A stretch of DNA of 64,000 nt from Legionella londiniensis. Lineage in GTDB: Bacteria; Pseudomonadota; Gammaproteobacteria; Legionellales; Legionellaceae. The notes below the pieces were generated by a model. That model made no database searches, had not been told where the DNA came from, and saw nothing but the letters and a program-made list of their open reading frames with translations. The stretch is from contig NZ_LNYK01000003.1 of NCBI RefSeq assembly GCF_001467825.1, positions 1 through 64,000 on the forward strand, read 5' to 3'. Position numbers and translations under genes: made by a program. Positions 1 to 8,706 of this stretch are shown here, in pieces (position 1 is the stretch's first letter; each line of letters begins with the position of its first letter).

Positions 1-63
1 GACCGTTGTGACTCCATTTTTATCTCGTCCATTGCTCTCGCTGCCATTGCTATTTGGGCATAA

Positions 64-2298
64 TTAAATGGTGATTGAACCTAATAAATCCTTGTCACGC
101 AAGATGTCAAGCGCATCTATGGCAGACCAGATATTATCATGCTTAAGAATGGTTTCTCTGTTTTTCTCCGCCTTCTCTCCTTGAAACAGGCCTGATTGAC
201 AGCATAAAACCAGAGCCCAGCTTGCAGCTTCCGGGTTTTCGTGATTTGCTACAGATTCACGATAAATTTGCGCTTCACTTCCCTCGAGCATACGAGCCGA
301 CGATAGCCTCCAGAGCGCATTGGCTATCGTCAAAGGCTCTGGGTGTTGCGCAATCGTTTTATAATTTAAATTTGCATCTTTTCCTGCAAGGAGCCCTGCT
401 TTATCAAGTCTTTTAAAAGCTCTGATCAAATTTTCAGGTTTTTCACTGGCCCTCAGATCATTTATCAACACCCCCAGCCATTTTTCTGATGCTTTATTCA
501 GCGTTTTAAGTTTTTTCAAAACAGTGGCTATTTCCCAAGGCTTTTCATGGTTGATGACTGCCTTAAGATATAATGGCGCGGTTTTGCCTTGCAACAAACC
601 TCCTGTCTTTAATTCTTCAAGAGCGGTGGCCAGAGCATAGGGTTTCTCATGAACACCGATCGCTTCATATATGATGGCGCTATAGCCCAAATCCAGGAGT
701 TTTGTTCTCTTAAGCCTTATCAAGGCCCGTGCCACAGCATAAGGATTATCGCTTTTGCTAATTGCTGAACACAGGTGGCTTTGTTTCTCTCCATAAAGCA
801 TATCTTGATCATTCAGTTCTTTAAGGGCGCCACTGATTAAATCAGGATGCGGATGGCGCAAAATTGCCTTACGGTAACTCCCTGCCTCTTTATGGTAGAG
901 TAAGGATGCATTTTTTAGCTCAATCAGGGCGGCACTTGCTGATCTTGGAACGTCATGATTCAGTATGACCTCAAAATTTAGCTTTGCCTCTTTACCAAAC
1001 AATAGGCCGTGATTAAAAGCCATATTCAAGGCCACTGAAAAATCATAAAGGTTTGGGTGCTTGCTGAGACTTTCTCGGATAGAATCTTCTTCTTGACCCA
1101 CCAGCAAATCCGTTTCATTGAGGATTTTCAAAACTGATGCCAACAACTCGGGCTTTGGATAGTTGCATAGGTCTAAAAAATTGCGCTGCTTTTGTTTTCT
1201 ACTGTTTAGGGTTGTGGTGGCAGTTAATATTTTAAGCGCCGCATTAAGAGATTCCGGCTCTGAATACTCGCTTGCTGCTTGAATATTCATTAGAGCATTT
1301 TCTTTATCCATCAAACAGCTGGAATAAAGCCTGGTAAGAATTTCAGCCAGAAGCTCTGGTTTTTTATGTTTGATAACTGCCGACATACTTTCCTGAACTT
1401 CATCCATCAAAAACATGCCACACCGCTTGAGCTTCATTAAACCTGATGTGGCGCTCAAAAGATTCCTGCAGTTGATAAGTTCTCTGAAAATGACTTTGGC
1501 GTGCTTACTATCTTGCAACTTTGCGCTTTCTAATAATTTTATCGCCTCAATGAGCGAGATCAGATTTTCATGTTTTGCAACAGCGATGTAATCATCAGAA
1601 TCGATCTGTTCTTTGAATAAATTTGACTGTACAAGATGGTTAAATATGTCAATTAAATATGTTGGATTTGGGTGATTCATAAGAACTGTGAAAATAATTT
1701 GCCCCTTCTCTCCAAACAACAGTTCATTGACTTGAGATTGTTGCAGCAATTTTGCCATAAGCCCAATGCTCTTATGATCAAGGATTAAATCAAAATTGTT
1801 TTTTGCATCTTGACCTATGCACAAGTTTGCCTGTTTCAAGAGCGAAATCACCCTGAGCAATGCCAGCGGCGAAGGATGGTTAGCAATTTTTTCAAATACG
1901 CTTTGAGTCAAGTGCTCTTTCAGCCGCTGTTCGCTTTCTAGCTCTTCAAAAACAAGAAGTAAGGCGTTGAGATTTTTATGCTTTACAATAAGATTAAAAT
2001 TATCGACAGCATCAATCGAATTGAGAATTCCTGCGGCAAATAAAAGCCGACAGACTCTCATTAATTTGCATCGTTGGAATTCATCAATAAACGGGGGGAT
2101 ATTTTCTTTAAAAACTTCTTCATTTTTTAAAGTTTCAAGGCAAATCTTGAAGGCAACGACCTGATCTCTTGGGCCTGAATAAATTTCTATTAAATTGGCT
2201 AAATTAAGAGGTATATTTTTTACTTGTTTGATTTGTTCTTGATAGCATTCCTGCAACTGCAAAAAGGCTTGATGATGAAGAGCAGACAATTTGGGCAT
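64..2298 (-). CDS. 34-residue tandem-repeat solenoid protein, candidate Dot/Icm effector
   Basis: The 744-residue product is almost entirely repetitive. From residue 78 to the C-terminus it divides without gaps into 19 full units plus a 20-residue partial unit. All full units are 34 residues long except one of 35. In each unit positions 5-6 are usually Ala-Leu, position 9 Leu, 14-15 Leu-Leu, 17 Gly, 20 Ala, 30 His and 33 Pro, the pattern of a two-helix solenoid repeat. There is no signal peptide or membrane segment. The length matches TPR, PPR and TALE repeats, but the TPR signature residues are absent and I do not recognise the family. Large helical-repeat proteins alone on a transcript are typical of Legionella effectors, and the C-terminus (GSITI) is hydrophobic, so secretion is plausible but inferred. 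The start at 2298 is the only ATG before the conserved part; no strong Shine-Dalgarno is seen. Confidence 0.85.
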   Translation of the reverse strand: MPKLSALHHQAFLQLQECYQEQIKQVKNIPLNLANLIEIYSGPRDQVVAFKICLETLKNEEVFKENIPPFIDEFQRCKLMRVCRLLFAAGILNSIDAVDNFNLIVKHKNLNALLLVFEELESEQRLKEHLTQSVFEKIANHPSPLALLRVISLLKQANLCIGQDAKNNFDLILDHKSIGLMAKLLQQSQVNELLFGEKGQIIFTVLMNHPNPTYLIDIFNHLVQSNLFKEQIDSDDYIAVAKHENLISLIEAIKLLESAKLQDSKHAKVIFRELINCRNLLSATSGLMKLKRCGMFLMDEVQESMSAVIKHKKPELLAEILTRLYSSCLMDKENALMNIQAASEYSEPESLNAALKILTATTTLNSRKQKQRNFLDLCNYPKPELLASVLKILNETDLLVGQEEDSIRESLSKHPNLYDFSVALNMAFNHGLLFGKEAKLNFEVILNHDVPRSASAALIELKNASLLYHKEAGSYRKAILRHPHPDLISGALKELNDQDMLYGEKQSHLCSAISKSDNPYAVARALIRLKRTKLLDLGYSAIIYEAIGVHEKPYALATALEELKTGGLLQGKTAPLYLKAVINHEKPWEIATVLKKLKTLNKASEKWLGVLINDLRASEKPENLIRAFKRLDKAGLLAGKDANLNYKTIAQHPEPLTIANALWRLSSARMLEGSEAQIYRESVANHENPEAASWALVLCCQSGLFQGEKAEKNRETILKHDNIWSAIDALDILRDKDLLGSITI

Positions 2299-2632
2299 AA
2301 CTCACACTCCGAATAATTCCACTTTACTCTGAATCTATATGAGTTTTTACTGCAGGCTCACTTCAAATTGATGTTGTGCGTTTTGTTTTTTTGCAATCTT
2401 GAGCGTTTTTGGAACGTTTGGAAAGCTATGCTCCGGATAAATTCCTTTAGAATTGCAAAATGCTCGGACCTCCTAAAAAATAATGTATTACCTCATGTGG
2501 CGCTTAATCATAATCTTCTAATTTTGACAATGATTCGCTAAGCAGCGCGCCCATGTTGCGCGGAAAATCATTTATTCCGCAAGAACAATTTTTTTGATCA
2601 AATAGCAAAGCGCAACCTCATTTATTGCATAA
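2299..2632. other. Intergenic region with no recognisable gene
   Basis: This AT-rich stretch lies between the repeat-protein start and the presumed isc terminator. It should hold the promoter of the repeat-protein gene on the minus strand. A TATAGA hexamer near 2334-2340 could be a -10 box, but I could not find a convincing -35 at normal spacing. A short inverted repeat (CGCGC/GCGCG) is centred near 2553. No tRNA-like or other structured RNA is visible. Confidence 0.4.
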
Positions 2633-2661
2633 AAGTGCGGCCCTTGCAAGAGCCGGCACTT
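2633..2661 (-). terminator. Probable intrinsic terminator of trmJ-iscS-iscA
   Basis: Read on the minus strand, the arms AAGTGCCGGCTC and GGGCCGCACTT pair over 11 bp with one bulged C and one G-U pair, closed by a 6-nt loop and followed by a short T run. It lies about 100 nt after the iscA stop, in the right orientation. The T tract is only four long, so termination may be partial. Confidence 0.5.
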
Positions 2662-2761
2662 GATAAAATTAGCCTTTAGAGCATTAGGGTTCTTGTTTGC
2701 CAAATTTTTATAGCAATCTACATGGGTTGAAATAAAAATGAAATTCCAATTCAGAAATTTT

Positions 2762-3127
2762 CTATTCGACTGTAAAACTTTCACCGCATCCGCACTGGCC
2801 GGTTTGATTTGGATTAGTAAATACAAACTTAAAATTTAAACCCTGCTTGATATAATCCATCACCACACCTTTGAGGAAAGGATAACTTTTCTTATCAACA
2901 CAGAGCACATAATCATCATTTAAAGGCACAACATAATCATCGCCGCCTGGCTCATCAATATAATCGATCACATAGGACATCCCAGAGCATCCTGTTTTCT
3001 TAACTGATAAACGGATACCTTTACTGCCTTGTTTACTCAGATAAGCAATAACATGCCGCAATGCAGGATCGGTTAATTTAACCATTTGCAATTCTTTATC
3101 ACTGGCGTGCTGTACAACTTCATTCAT
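2762..3127 (-). CDS. iscA: A-type iron-sulfur carrier protein (IscA/SufA/ErpA family)
   Basis: This 121-residue protein has the three invariant cysteines of A-type Fe-S carriers: Cys47 (KTGCSGMSY) and the C-terminal CGC pair Cys112/Cys114 in GQCGCGESF. Family members bind an iron or [2Fe-2S]/[4Fe-4S] cluster between subunits and pass it to apo-enzymes in the cytosol. The N-terminal 14 residues extend slightly beyond the usual 107-residue IscA. It is the last gene of trmJ-iscS-iscA, 45 nt after iscS, so a role downstream of the desulfurase is likely. IscA, SufA and ErpA are hard to tell apart by eye; the symbol rests on the iscS linkage. No iscU, hscBA or fdx follows. Confidence 0.9.
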   Translation of the reverse strand: MNEVVQHASDKELQMVKLTDPALRHVIAYLSKQGSKGIRLSVKKTGCSGMSYVIDYIDEPGGDDYVVPLNDDYVLCVDKKSYPFLKGVVMDYIKQGLNFKFVFTNPNQTGQCGCGESFTVE

Positions 3128-3172
3128 GAGGAAAACCCTTAATAGCTGGCTTGTAATACTATTTATTATATA

Positions 3173-4336
3173 TCAATGGGTCGATAATTCCTTTAATTTA
3201 GGTATTTCACGGGTAAAAATGGCAATCACCTCATCCACCTGCTCTTCAGTCGTAAAGCGTCCCAACGACAAACGTACGGCACTATATGCCAACTCCTCGC
3301 TCAAACCAATGGCGCGCAGGACATATGAAGGTTCAGTACTTGCTGAAGAGCAGGCTGAAGTTGTAGAGATTGCCAAATCGCTTAAGGCCCTGAGCATAGC
3401 GGTGCCCTCAACTCCCTGGATACTGAAATTTAAATTTCCGGCAATCCGGCATTGCATATCGCCGTTTAAAATGATTCCTGGCAAATCCTTGATGCCATTC
3501 CAGATTTTCTGCCTAAAGCGCAAGAGGCGCTCCTGTTCATTGGCGCGCAAAGACTCTGACAAAATAAATGCTTCTCCCATGCCTACAATTTGATGCGTTG
3601 GCAATGTCCCTGATCGCAAGCCGCCTTCGTGTCCCCCGCCAAACGATATTGGTTGCAGGCGAACGCGCGGCTTATGGCGCACGTATAAAGCGCCTACCCC
3701 CTTGGGGCCGTAGTTTTTATGAGCGGAAAATGACATCAAGTCAACGGGTAATTCCTGAAGATTAATGGCAATTTTTCCAGCACTTTGCGCTGCATCAACA
3801 TGGAAGATAATTCCCTTATCCTTTAACAAATTTCCAATTGCTGCAATATCCTGTATTACACCAATCTCATTATTAACATGCATAATCGAAACCAATATCG
3901 TATCGTCCCGGAGAGTTTGTGCCAATTCATCAAGATCAAGCAGGCCATTTCTTTTCGGTTTGAGATAGGTTACTAAAAATCCTTCACGCTCTAATTGTTT
4001 AAAGCTGTCTAATACCGCCTTATGCTCAGTCATCATGGTGACAAGGTGCCTTCCTTTACGCTGATAAAAACGGGCGGCACCCAATATCGCAAGGTTGTCG
4101 GCTTCAGTGGCTCCTGAAGTAAAAACAATTTCAAAAGGCTCCGCGCCAATGACCTCAGCGATTTGCTCGCGGGCTTTCTCCACAGCTTTTGCGGCATTGA
4201 TGCCGTATACATGGGTTTTTGACGCGGGATTACCAAAATTTCCATCAGGACCCAAATATTGAATCATCTGCTTAATGACCGCTGGATCAACAGGAGTTGT
4301 GGCCATATAATCCAGATAAATCGGGTATTTGTTCAT
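3173..4336 (-). CDS. iscS: Cysteine desulfurase
   Basis: The 387-residue product is a class V aminotransferase-fold, PLP-dependent enzyme that takes sulfur from L-cysteine as a persulfide and yields alanine. The PLP lysine is Lys207 in [10 protein letters not shown]. The PLP-contacting Asp181 and Gln184 lie in HVDAAQSAG. The catalytic loop cysteine is Cys329 in [13 protein letters not shown]. This loop type marks group I (NifS/IscS) enzymes, which donate sulfur to Fe-S assembly and tRNA thiolation. It sits 29 nt after trmJ and 45 nt before iscA. In E. coli trmJ precedes iscR-iscS-iscU-iscA; here iscR and iscU are missing from the cluster. Confidence 0.95.
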   Translation of the reverse strand: MNKYPIYLDYMATTPVDPAVIKQMIQYLGPDGNFGNPASKTHVYGINAAKAVEKAREQIAEVIGAEPFEIVFTSGATEADNLAILGAARFYQRKGRHLVTMMTEHKAVLDSFKQLEREGFLVTYLKPKRNGLLDLDELAQTLRDDTILVSIMHVNNEIGVIQDIAAIGNLLKDKGIIFHVDAAQSAGKIAINLQELPVDLMSFSAHKNYGPKGVGALYVRHKPRVRLQPISFGGGHEGGLRSGTLPTHQIVGMGEAFILSESLRANEQERLLRFRQKIWNGIKDLPGIILNGDMQCRIAGNLNFSIQGVEGTAMLRALSDLAISTTSACSSASTEPSYVLRAIGLSEELAYSAVRLSLGRFTTEEQVDEVIAIFTREIPKLKELSTH

Positions 4337-4365
4337 TTAATCTCCTTGCATAAAAATCATATCAG

Positions 4366-5097
4366 TTAACGTTTTGTTGTTTTTATTGCATACTGAATAT
4401 GAGTTAACATACCGCGTAAAATATTGACTTCCGTTTTTTCAAGTTTTGAGCGGTTAAACAGCCTGCGCAGCCGTTGTAAAAGGCGTTTGGGATTGGATAG
4501 TTTTAAAAAATCAATTGCGATTAATACTTCTCGCAAGTGCTCATAAAACTGTTCAATTTCCGCCATAGACGCAAGGTCTAACCCTTCCTCTGTTTTATCC
4601 AGCTCCGTTGCCAGAGATTTCATACGCAATTCATAAGCAATAATCTGGACTGCCTGTGCAAGATTCAAAGAACTGTATTCAGGATTACTGGGAATATGAA
4701 TATGATAATGGCATGAGAGTAATTCTTCATTAGTCAATCCGGCGTGTTCCCGCCCAAACAGTATGGCAATTTCATGTTGGTGAGACTGTCCGTTCAGCAG
4801 CTCGGCCTGGGAATGCGGAAGCAATCCAGGCAGTGCAATGCCTCGAGGCCTGGCACTGGTGCCAAGCACCAATTGGCAGTCCTTAATCGCATCTGAGAGA
4901 CATGAAGTAACGACAGCATTATCCAAAATATCGTCAGCACCAGCTGCCATCTCATACGCTCTTTGATCGGGAAATGACTTGGGCGTTACCAGATAAAGCC
5001 GTTTTAAGCCCATGGTTTTCATAGCACGGGCTGCAGAACCAATATTTCCTGGATGGGAAGTAGCGACAAGCACAATGCGGATAGAATCAAATTTCAT
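4366..5097 (-). CDS. trmJ: tRNA (cytidine/uridine-32-2'-O)-methyltransferase TrmJ
   Basis: This 243-residue SPOUT-class (TrmH superfamily) protein carries the three family motifs. Motif 1 is the N-terminal LVATSHPGNIGSAARAM. Motif 2 is FGREHAGLTNEEL. Motif 3 is IPSNPEYSSLNLAQAVQI. TrmJ methylates the 2'-OH of nucleotide 32 in the tRNA anticodon loop using S-adenosylmethionine. The C-terminal helical extension, about residues 165-243, is typical of TrmJ and separates it from the shorter TrmL at 50806. It is the first gene of the isc transcript, diverging from ispB across a 178-nt gap. Confidence 0.9.
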   Translation of the reverse strand: MKFDSIRIVLVATSHPGNIGSAARAMKTMGLKRLYLVTPKSFPDQRAYEMAAGADDILDNAVVTSCLSDAIKDCQLVLGTSARPRGIALPGLLPHSQAELLNGQSHQHEIAILFGREHAGLTNEELLSCHYHIHIPSNPEYSSLNLAQAVQIIAYELRMKSLATELDKTEEGLDLASMAEIEQFYEHLREVLIAIDFLKLSNPKRLLQRLRRLFNRSKLEKTEVNILRGMLTHIQYAIKTTKR

Positions 5098-5275
5098 AAA
5101 TCAATTTCATCCGTTTTTATTATCCATAAATTAAAAAGAAATGAATCTTACACCATCTGAAATTAAATTTGCAAAATAGGACTATCAGGAAAGGTATACT
5201 GGAAGACAATCAACGAGCTTGACTTTATACGAGGCCGCGCTTAGGATTCCTTTATTTGCAAATCCGGGGAAAATC

Positions 5276-6244
5276 ATGGCGATTCACCGTTTGCGCAGCC
5301 TGGTGAGCGAGGACTTTGAAGCGGTTAATCAGCTGATTATTGAAAAAATTCAATCCCAGATCAGTTTGATTGATGACCTGTCCAATCATATCGTACAAAG
5401 CGGCGGCAAACGCCTGAGGCCTTTGCTGATCTTGCTGGCAAGCCATGCCTGTGGTTATAAAGGCAGGGATCATATCAAACTGGCCGCCATGGTAGAATTT
5501 TTCCACACCGCAACATTATTGCATGACGATGTCATTGATGAATCCACTTTACGCCGTGGCCGCGAAACAGCAAATGAAATCTGGGGAAGCAAAGCCAGCA
5601 TTCTCGTTGGCGATTATCTCTTCACCCAATATATGCACCTGATGATAGATGTTGGCGACTTAAAGATCATGCGGTTGTTGACAGATATCTCCCATGAAAT
5701 TGGGTGTGGGGAAATTAAACAGCTCCTGAACCGTAATAATATCACCCTAACCGAAGCTGAATATTTTGATGTAATCCGCTCAAAGACCTCATTGCTTTTT
5801 GCCGCTTCCGCAAGTCTTGGTTCTCTGATCAGCAAGGCAAGTGAGGAGATTAACAATGGCTTGTATAATTATGGCCTGCATCTTGGTAATGCCTTTCAGC
5901 TGATAGATGATGCCCTCGACTATTGTTCAGACGCCAAAACCCTTGGTAAAAATATTGGCGATGATTTGGCAGACGGCAAAGCGACGTTGCCTTTACTGCA
6001 TGTATTAAAACATGGTACTCAAATTCAGCAGGAAAAAGTAAAAGCGAGCCTTCAACAGGGCAGCCTCCAGAACCTGCCGGAAATATTGGAAGCCATTCAG
6101 GAAACCAAAGCCATTGATTATACTCAAAAGAGGGCAGCAGAAGAAATTGACAAAGCGCTTCAAGCCTTGCAAATACTCCCCAATTCGGTGTATAAAGATG
6201 CCCTTGCAGAACTTGCGCAATATGCTATCTTACGTGACCACTAG
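5276..6244 (+). CDS. ispB: Octaprenyl (polyprenyl) diphosphate synthase
   Basis: The product is a trans-isoprenyl diphosphate synthase that elongates farnesyl diphosphate to the ubiquinone side chain. The first aspartate-rich motif is LLHDDVIDES and the second is LIDDALDYC. The GGKRLRP motif that binds isopentenyl diphosphate lies ahead of them. I chose the ATG at 5276, which follows GGGGA by about 6 nt and gives 322 residues, the usual IspB length. An upstream in-frame TTG at 5219 would add an atypical leader. A TATACT hexamer at 5195-5200 may be the -10 box. tRNA-Pro follows 46 nt after the stop. Chain length is inferred from family, not sequence. Confidence 0.93.
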   Translation: MAIHRLRSLVSEDFEAVNQLIIEKIQSQISLIDDLSNHIVQSGGKRLRPLLILLASHACGYKGRDHIKLAAMVEFFHTATLLHDDVIDESTLRRGRETANEIWGSKASILVGDYLFTQYMHLMIDVGDLKIMRLLTDISHEIGCGEIKQLLNRNNITLTEAEYFDVIRSKTSLLFAASASLGSLISKASEEINNGLYNYGLHLGNAFQLIDDALDYCSDAKTLGKNIGDDLADGKATLPLLHVLKHGTQIQQEKVKASLQQGSLQNLPEILEAIQETKAIDYTQKRAAEEIDKALQALQILPNSVYKDALAELAQYAILRDH

Positions 6245-6290
6245 ACCCTTAATAGCATAAGTTTTTATAGAAAATTCGGGTTAAATTTAT

Positions 6291-6367
6291 CGGAGTGTAG
6301 CTCAGACTGGTAGAGCACTGCCTTCGGGAGGCAGGGGTCGCAGGTTCAATTCCTGTCACTCCGACCA
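6291..6367 (+). tRNA. tRNA-Pro (anticodon CGG)
   Basis: A 77-nt cloverleaf with encoded CCA. The acceptor stem is CGGAGTG/CACTCCG, the D arm contains GCTCAGACTGGTAGAGC, the anticodon stem CTGCC/GGCAG closes the loop TTCGGGA (anticodon CGG), and the T arm carries GGTTCAATTCC. The CGG start and the G37 after the anticodon are typical of bacterial tRNA-Pro. It reads proline codon CCG. Confidence 0.97.
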
Positions 6368-6493
6368 ATTAAAAGTTAGACAGTATTTTATGGGGGCGCA
6401 TTCAAGCTCCAAATGCTACAATCATTTTATATTCCTAAACATAGACTTGGCACTTCGTTTTACTGTTGAGGTTTGCATGCCTTTTAAAATTCC

Positions 6494-6694
6494 CTATTCA
6501 TTTGACGCAGGTTTATTGCAAAATCCTTGAGGCGCGATCTCCAACGCTGCGTTGAATTTACTGAACATGTTTTGAAAGGCAGTCAAGGCGGTTAATTCAA
6601 TGATTGCCTTTATTTTCTTTTTTGATTCCAGAAAAAGGGCTTTAAATACCAAGGAACCCGATTTATAGTTTGCCGGGAAATACGCATTCCTCAT
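6494..6694 (-). CDS. Short unrecognised reading frame coupled to the phosphatidyltransferase gene
   Basis: This 66-codon frame starts in an ATGA overlap with the stop of the CDP-alcohol phosphatidyltransferase gene, the arrangement expected of a translationally coupled last gene. The product has no signal peptide, is mildly basic in its first half and matches no family I know. The overlap is the only positive evidence. It may equally be a chance frame in the 323-nt gap between tRNA-Pro and that gene, in which I see nothing else. Confidence 0.3.
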   Translation of the reverse strand: MRNAYFPANYKSGSLVFKALFLESKKKIKAIIELTALTAFQNMFSKFNAALEIAPQGFCNKPASNE

Positions 6695-7281
6695 CCTTTT
6701 TGTTGTATATAAAACTGATATAGCCTTACCCCTGCGGTCATAAATACTAACAAACTAAATAGCGCCGCAAGAATAGTAAAAACGTTTGGCCATATCATCA
6801 TGGCAATAAAAAAGATAAACGCTTCAGCCCGCTCCATGATGCCTGGACTGTAATGAAAGCCTTTTTCTGAGTTATTTTCTGTAAAAATTCCGACCACCAA
6901 AAAACTGGTGATGCACATCAGCATGCTGCCCAACATCATCAAGCACCAAAAGCCTCGATCATCTGGTGCAACACTCCAAAGAGCAAAAACCACGATAAAT
7001 TCCACAGCTCGGTCCATCATGATATCCAGCACACTGCCCCAGGCAGAGGTTGTTTGGCTAAAGCGCGCTAATGTGCCATCTAAAGTGTCACAATAACCCG
7101 ATATAAGAAGCAGGCTAACCGCGAGCAGCGTTTGTTGAAACCATAAAGCCGGAAGCACTAAAAATCCGAATAAACCGGATAAGAGCGTCACTCCATTGGG
7201 TGAAATTTTTGCTTTTAAATACCCTGCCGATGGGTCTACCAGTAAAGATTGATAATAGCGGCGTAAACTTTGCTCAATCAT
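6691..7281 (-). CDS. CDP-alcohol phosphatidyltransferase family membrane protein
   Basis: The 196-residue protein contains the complete family motif D-x2-D-G-x2-A-R-x8-G-x3-D-x3-D, beginning at DTLDGTLAR and ending at GSVLDIMMD. These aspartates bind the metal ions and the CDP-alcohol. About five hydrophobic segments follow or flank it. The family transfers a phosphatidyl group to an alcohol such as glycerol-3-phosphate, serine or inositol phosphate in the inner membrane. The substrate cannot be read from the sequence; PgsA-like activity is one option. It lies 3 nt after a flavoprotein and TVP38 gene, with which it forms a three-gene operon. Confidence 0.85.
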   Translation of the reverse strand: MIEQSLRRYYQSLLVDPSAGYLKAKISPNGVTLLSGLFGFLVLPALWFQQTLLAVSLLLISGYCDTLDGTLARFSQTTSAWGSVLDIMMDRAVEFIVVFALWSVAPDDRGFWCLMMLGSMLMCITSFLVVGIFTENNSEKGFHYSPGIMERAEAFIFFIAMMIWPNVFTILAALFSLLVFMTAGVRLYQFYIQQKG

Positions 7282-7284
7282 GTT

Positions 7285-8706
7285 TTATCCTAACTTAAGC
7301 AACCAATGCACAATTTTTTTTACCGATTTGGAAAATAATTTCGGCTTATAAAACTCACTGGCCACTTGTTTGCTGACTTCGCTGAAAGTGGGATAAGGCA
7401 CGATGGCATCAGTAAAGGCGCGTAAACTTTTCTTTTCTCGAATAGCCATTATCCAGGGCAGTAACAGTTCACCTGCATTTTTACCGACAATCGTCACCCC
7501 TAAAATTTTGCCTTTTTTGGTAGTAATTGCTTTAATTTTTCCGGACGCCGCATACTCTGCCTGAGCGCGATCATTATCGGCAAAAGAAAATTCGGTTGTG
7601 TGCACATCACTCCTTTCGGATGCTTCTTTAGCGCTCATCCCTGCATGAGCAAGCTCTGGTACGGTATAGGTAACCCAGGGAAGCGAATGGTAATCCACTT
7701 TAGCTGGAAGCCAAAATAAAAGATTGCGTAAAACAATTCCTGCATGATAATTAGCAATGTGTGTAAACTGGTAGCTTCCAGTAACATCTCCAATGGCATA
7801 AATCTTTTTGTTGCTGGTGCGTAAATGTTTATTGACTGCTATTCCTTTGGGAGAATATTTGACATTTGCCTTATCCAAACCTAAATCCTTGACATTCGGT
7901 CGTCGGCCGGTTGCAACCAATAAGTGACTCCCGATGACTTCCATTGCGCTGCCCTCTTTTTCAATCATTACCTGAATTTCTTTATGATCCTGTTTTACCT
8001 TGATGACTTTGCTTTTTTCATGCAAGGTAATCTTGTTTTTTTCCAATTGCCTGCGCACGATTTCAACACAAGATTGATCGTCATGCGGCAAAATTGTTTC
8101 TGCCTCCAAAATGGTAACGCAACTACCTAGCATGGCGAATGCTTGTGCCAGCTCACAACCAATAGGCCCGCCGCCAATGACAATTAAATGGAGGGGCTTT
8201 GTTTTTAAATTAAAAATAGTTTCATTGGTTTCATAAGAAACCTTGTCCAAACCGTCAATGGAAGGAACAAAAGGAGACGAACCGGTCGCTATGACAAAAT
8301 ATTTTGATTCAATAAGGCACTCGCCCGCTTTTAATGATTGCGCATCCTGAAATTCTGCCTTCTCTTTAATAACCTTGACACCCAGGGATTCAAAGCGCTC
8401 GACTGAATCATGCTCACCTATTGCATTGATGACTGAATGTACATGCTCCATCACTTTGGAAAAATTAATATCAACCTTTTTAGCGTTTACTCCAAAATAA
8501 CCCGCATCAATTATATGATAAAACGATTTTGCTGCAGCGAGCAGGGACTTAGAGGGAACGCAGCCGTAATTTAGGCAATCTCCGCCCATTTTATGCCCTT
8601 CAATCAATACAACTTTTGCTCCTAATTGCGCCGCACCTGAAGCTAAACTTAAACCGGCTGACCCTCCGCCAATGATTGCAATGTCGCATTGAATGGTTTG
8701 ACTCAC
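7285..8706 (-). CDS. FAD-dependent pyridine nucleotide-disulfide oxidoreductase, mercuric-reductase-like
   Basis: This 473-residue class I flavoprotein disulfide reductase has an N-terminal FAD-binding GGGSAGLSLASG and the redox-active pair in GGDCLNYGCVPSKSLL. It also has a second Rossmann motif, VIGGGPIGCELAQAF, for NAD(P)H, the FAD-contacting AIGDVTG, and a dimerisation domain. It lacks the C-terminal vicinal Cys pair and the N-terminal metal-binding domain of true MerA, so mercury reduction is unlikely. The typical HPTxSE of lipoamide dehydrogenase is replaced by VPYPTFSEV. It overlaps the TVP38 gene by 4 nt. Proteins of this type are often found beside TVP38/DedA membrane proteins, but the substrate is unknown. 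Confidence 0.85.
   Translation of the reverse strand: MSQTIQCDIAIIGGGSAGLSLASGAAQLGAKVVLIEGHKMGGDCLNYGCVPSKSLLAAAKSFYHIIDAGYFGVNAKKVDINFSKVMEHVHSVINAIGEHDSVERFESLGVKVIKEKAEFQDAQSLKAGECLIESKYFVIATGSSPFVPSIDGLDKVSYETNETIFNLKTKPLHLIVIGGGPIGCELAQAFAMLGSCVTILEAETILPHDDQSCVEIVRRQLEKNKITLHEKSKVIKVKQDHKEIQVMIEKEGSAMEVIGSHLLVATGRRPNVKDLGLDKANVKYSPKGIAVNKHLRTSNKKIYAIGDVTGSYQFTHIANYHAGIVLRNLLFWLPAKVDYHSLPWVTYTVPELAHAGMSAKEASERSDVHTTEFSFADNDRAQAEYAASGKIKAITTKKGKILGVTIVGKNAGELLLPWIMAIREKKSLRAFTDAIVPYPTFSEVSKQVASEFYKPKLFSKSVKKIVHWLLKLG

Noticed and set aside
1-46. A minus-strand ATG frame open to the left edge, 15 codons long
   Set aside because: No ribosome site and too short to judge; nothing about the residues is recognisable.
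64-2298. TALE-type DNA-binding repeats in the 744-residue protein
   Set aside because: The 34-residue period is the same, but the conserved TALE residues and the variable di-residue context are absent; kept only as a length coincidence.
2572-2826. 84-codon minus-strand frame after iscA
   Set aside because: It begins inside iscA in another frame, has no ribosome site and runs through the presumed terminator hairpin.
7285-8706. Mercury resistance (merA)
   Set aside because: The C-terminal vicinal cysteines and the metal-binding domain are missing, and no other mer genes are present.
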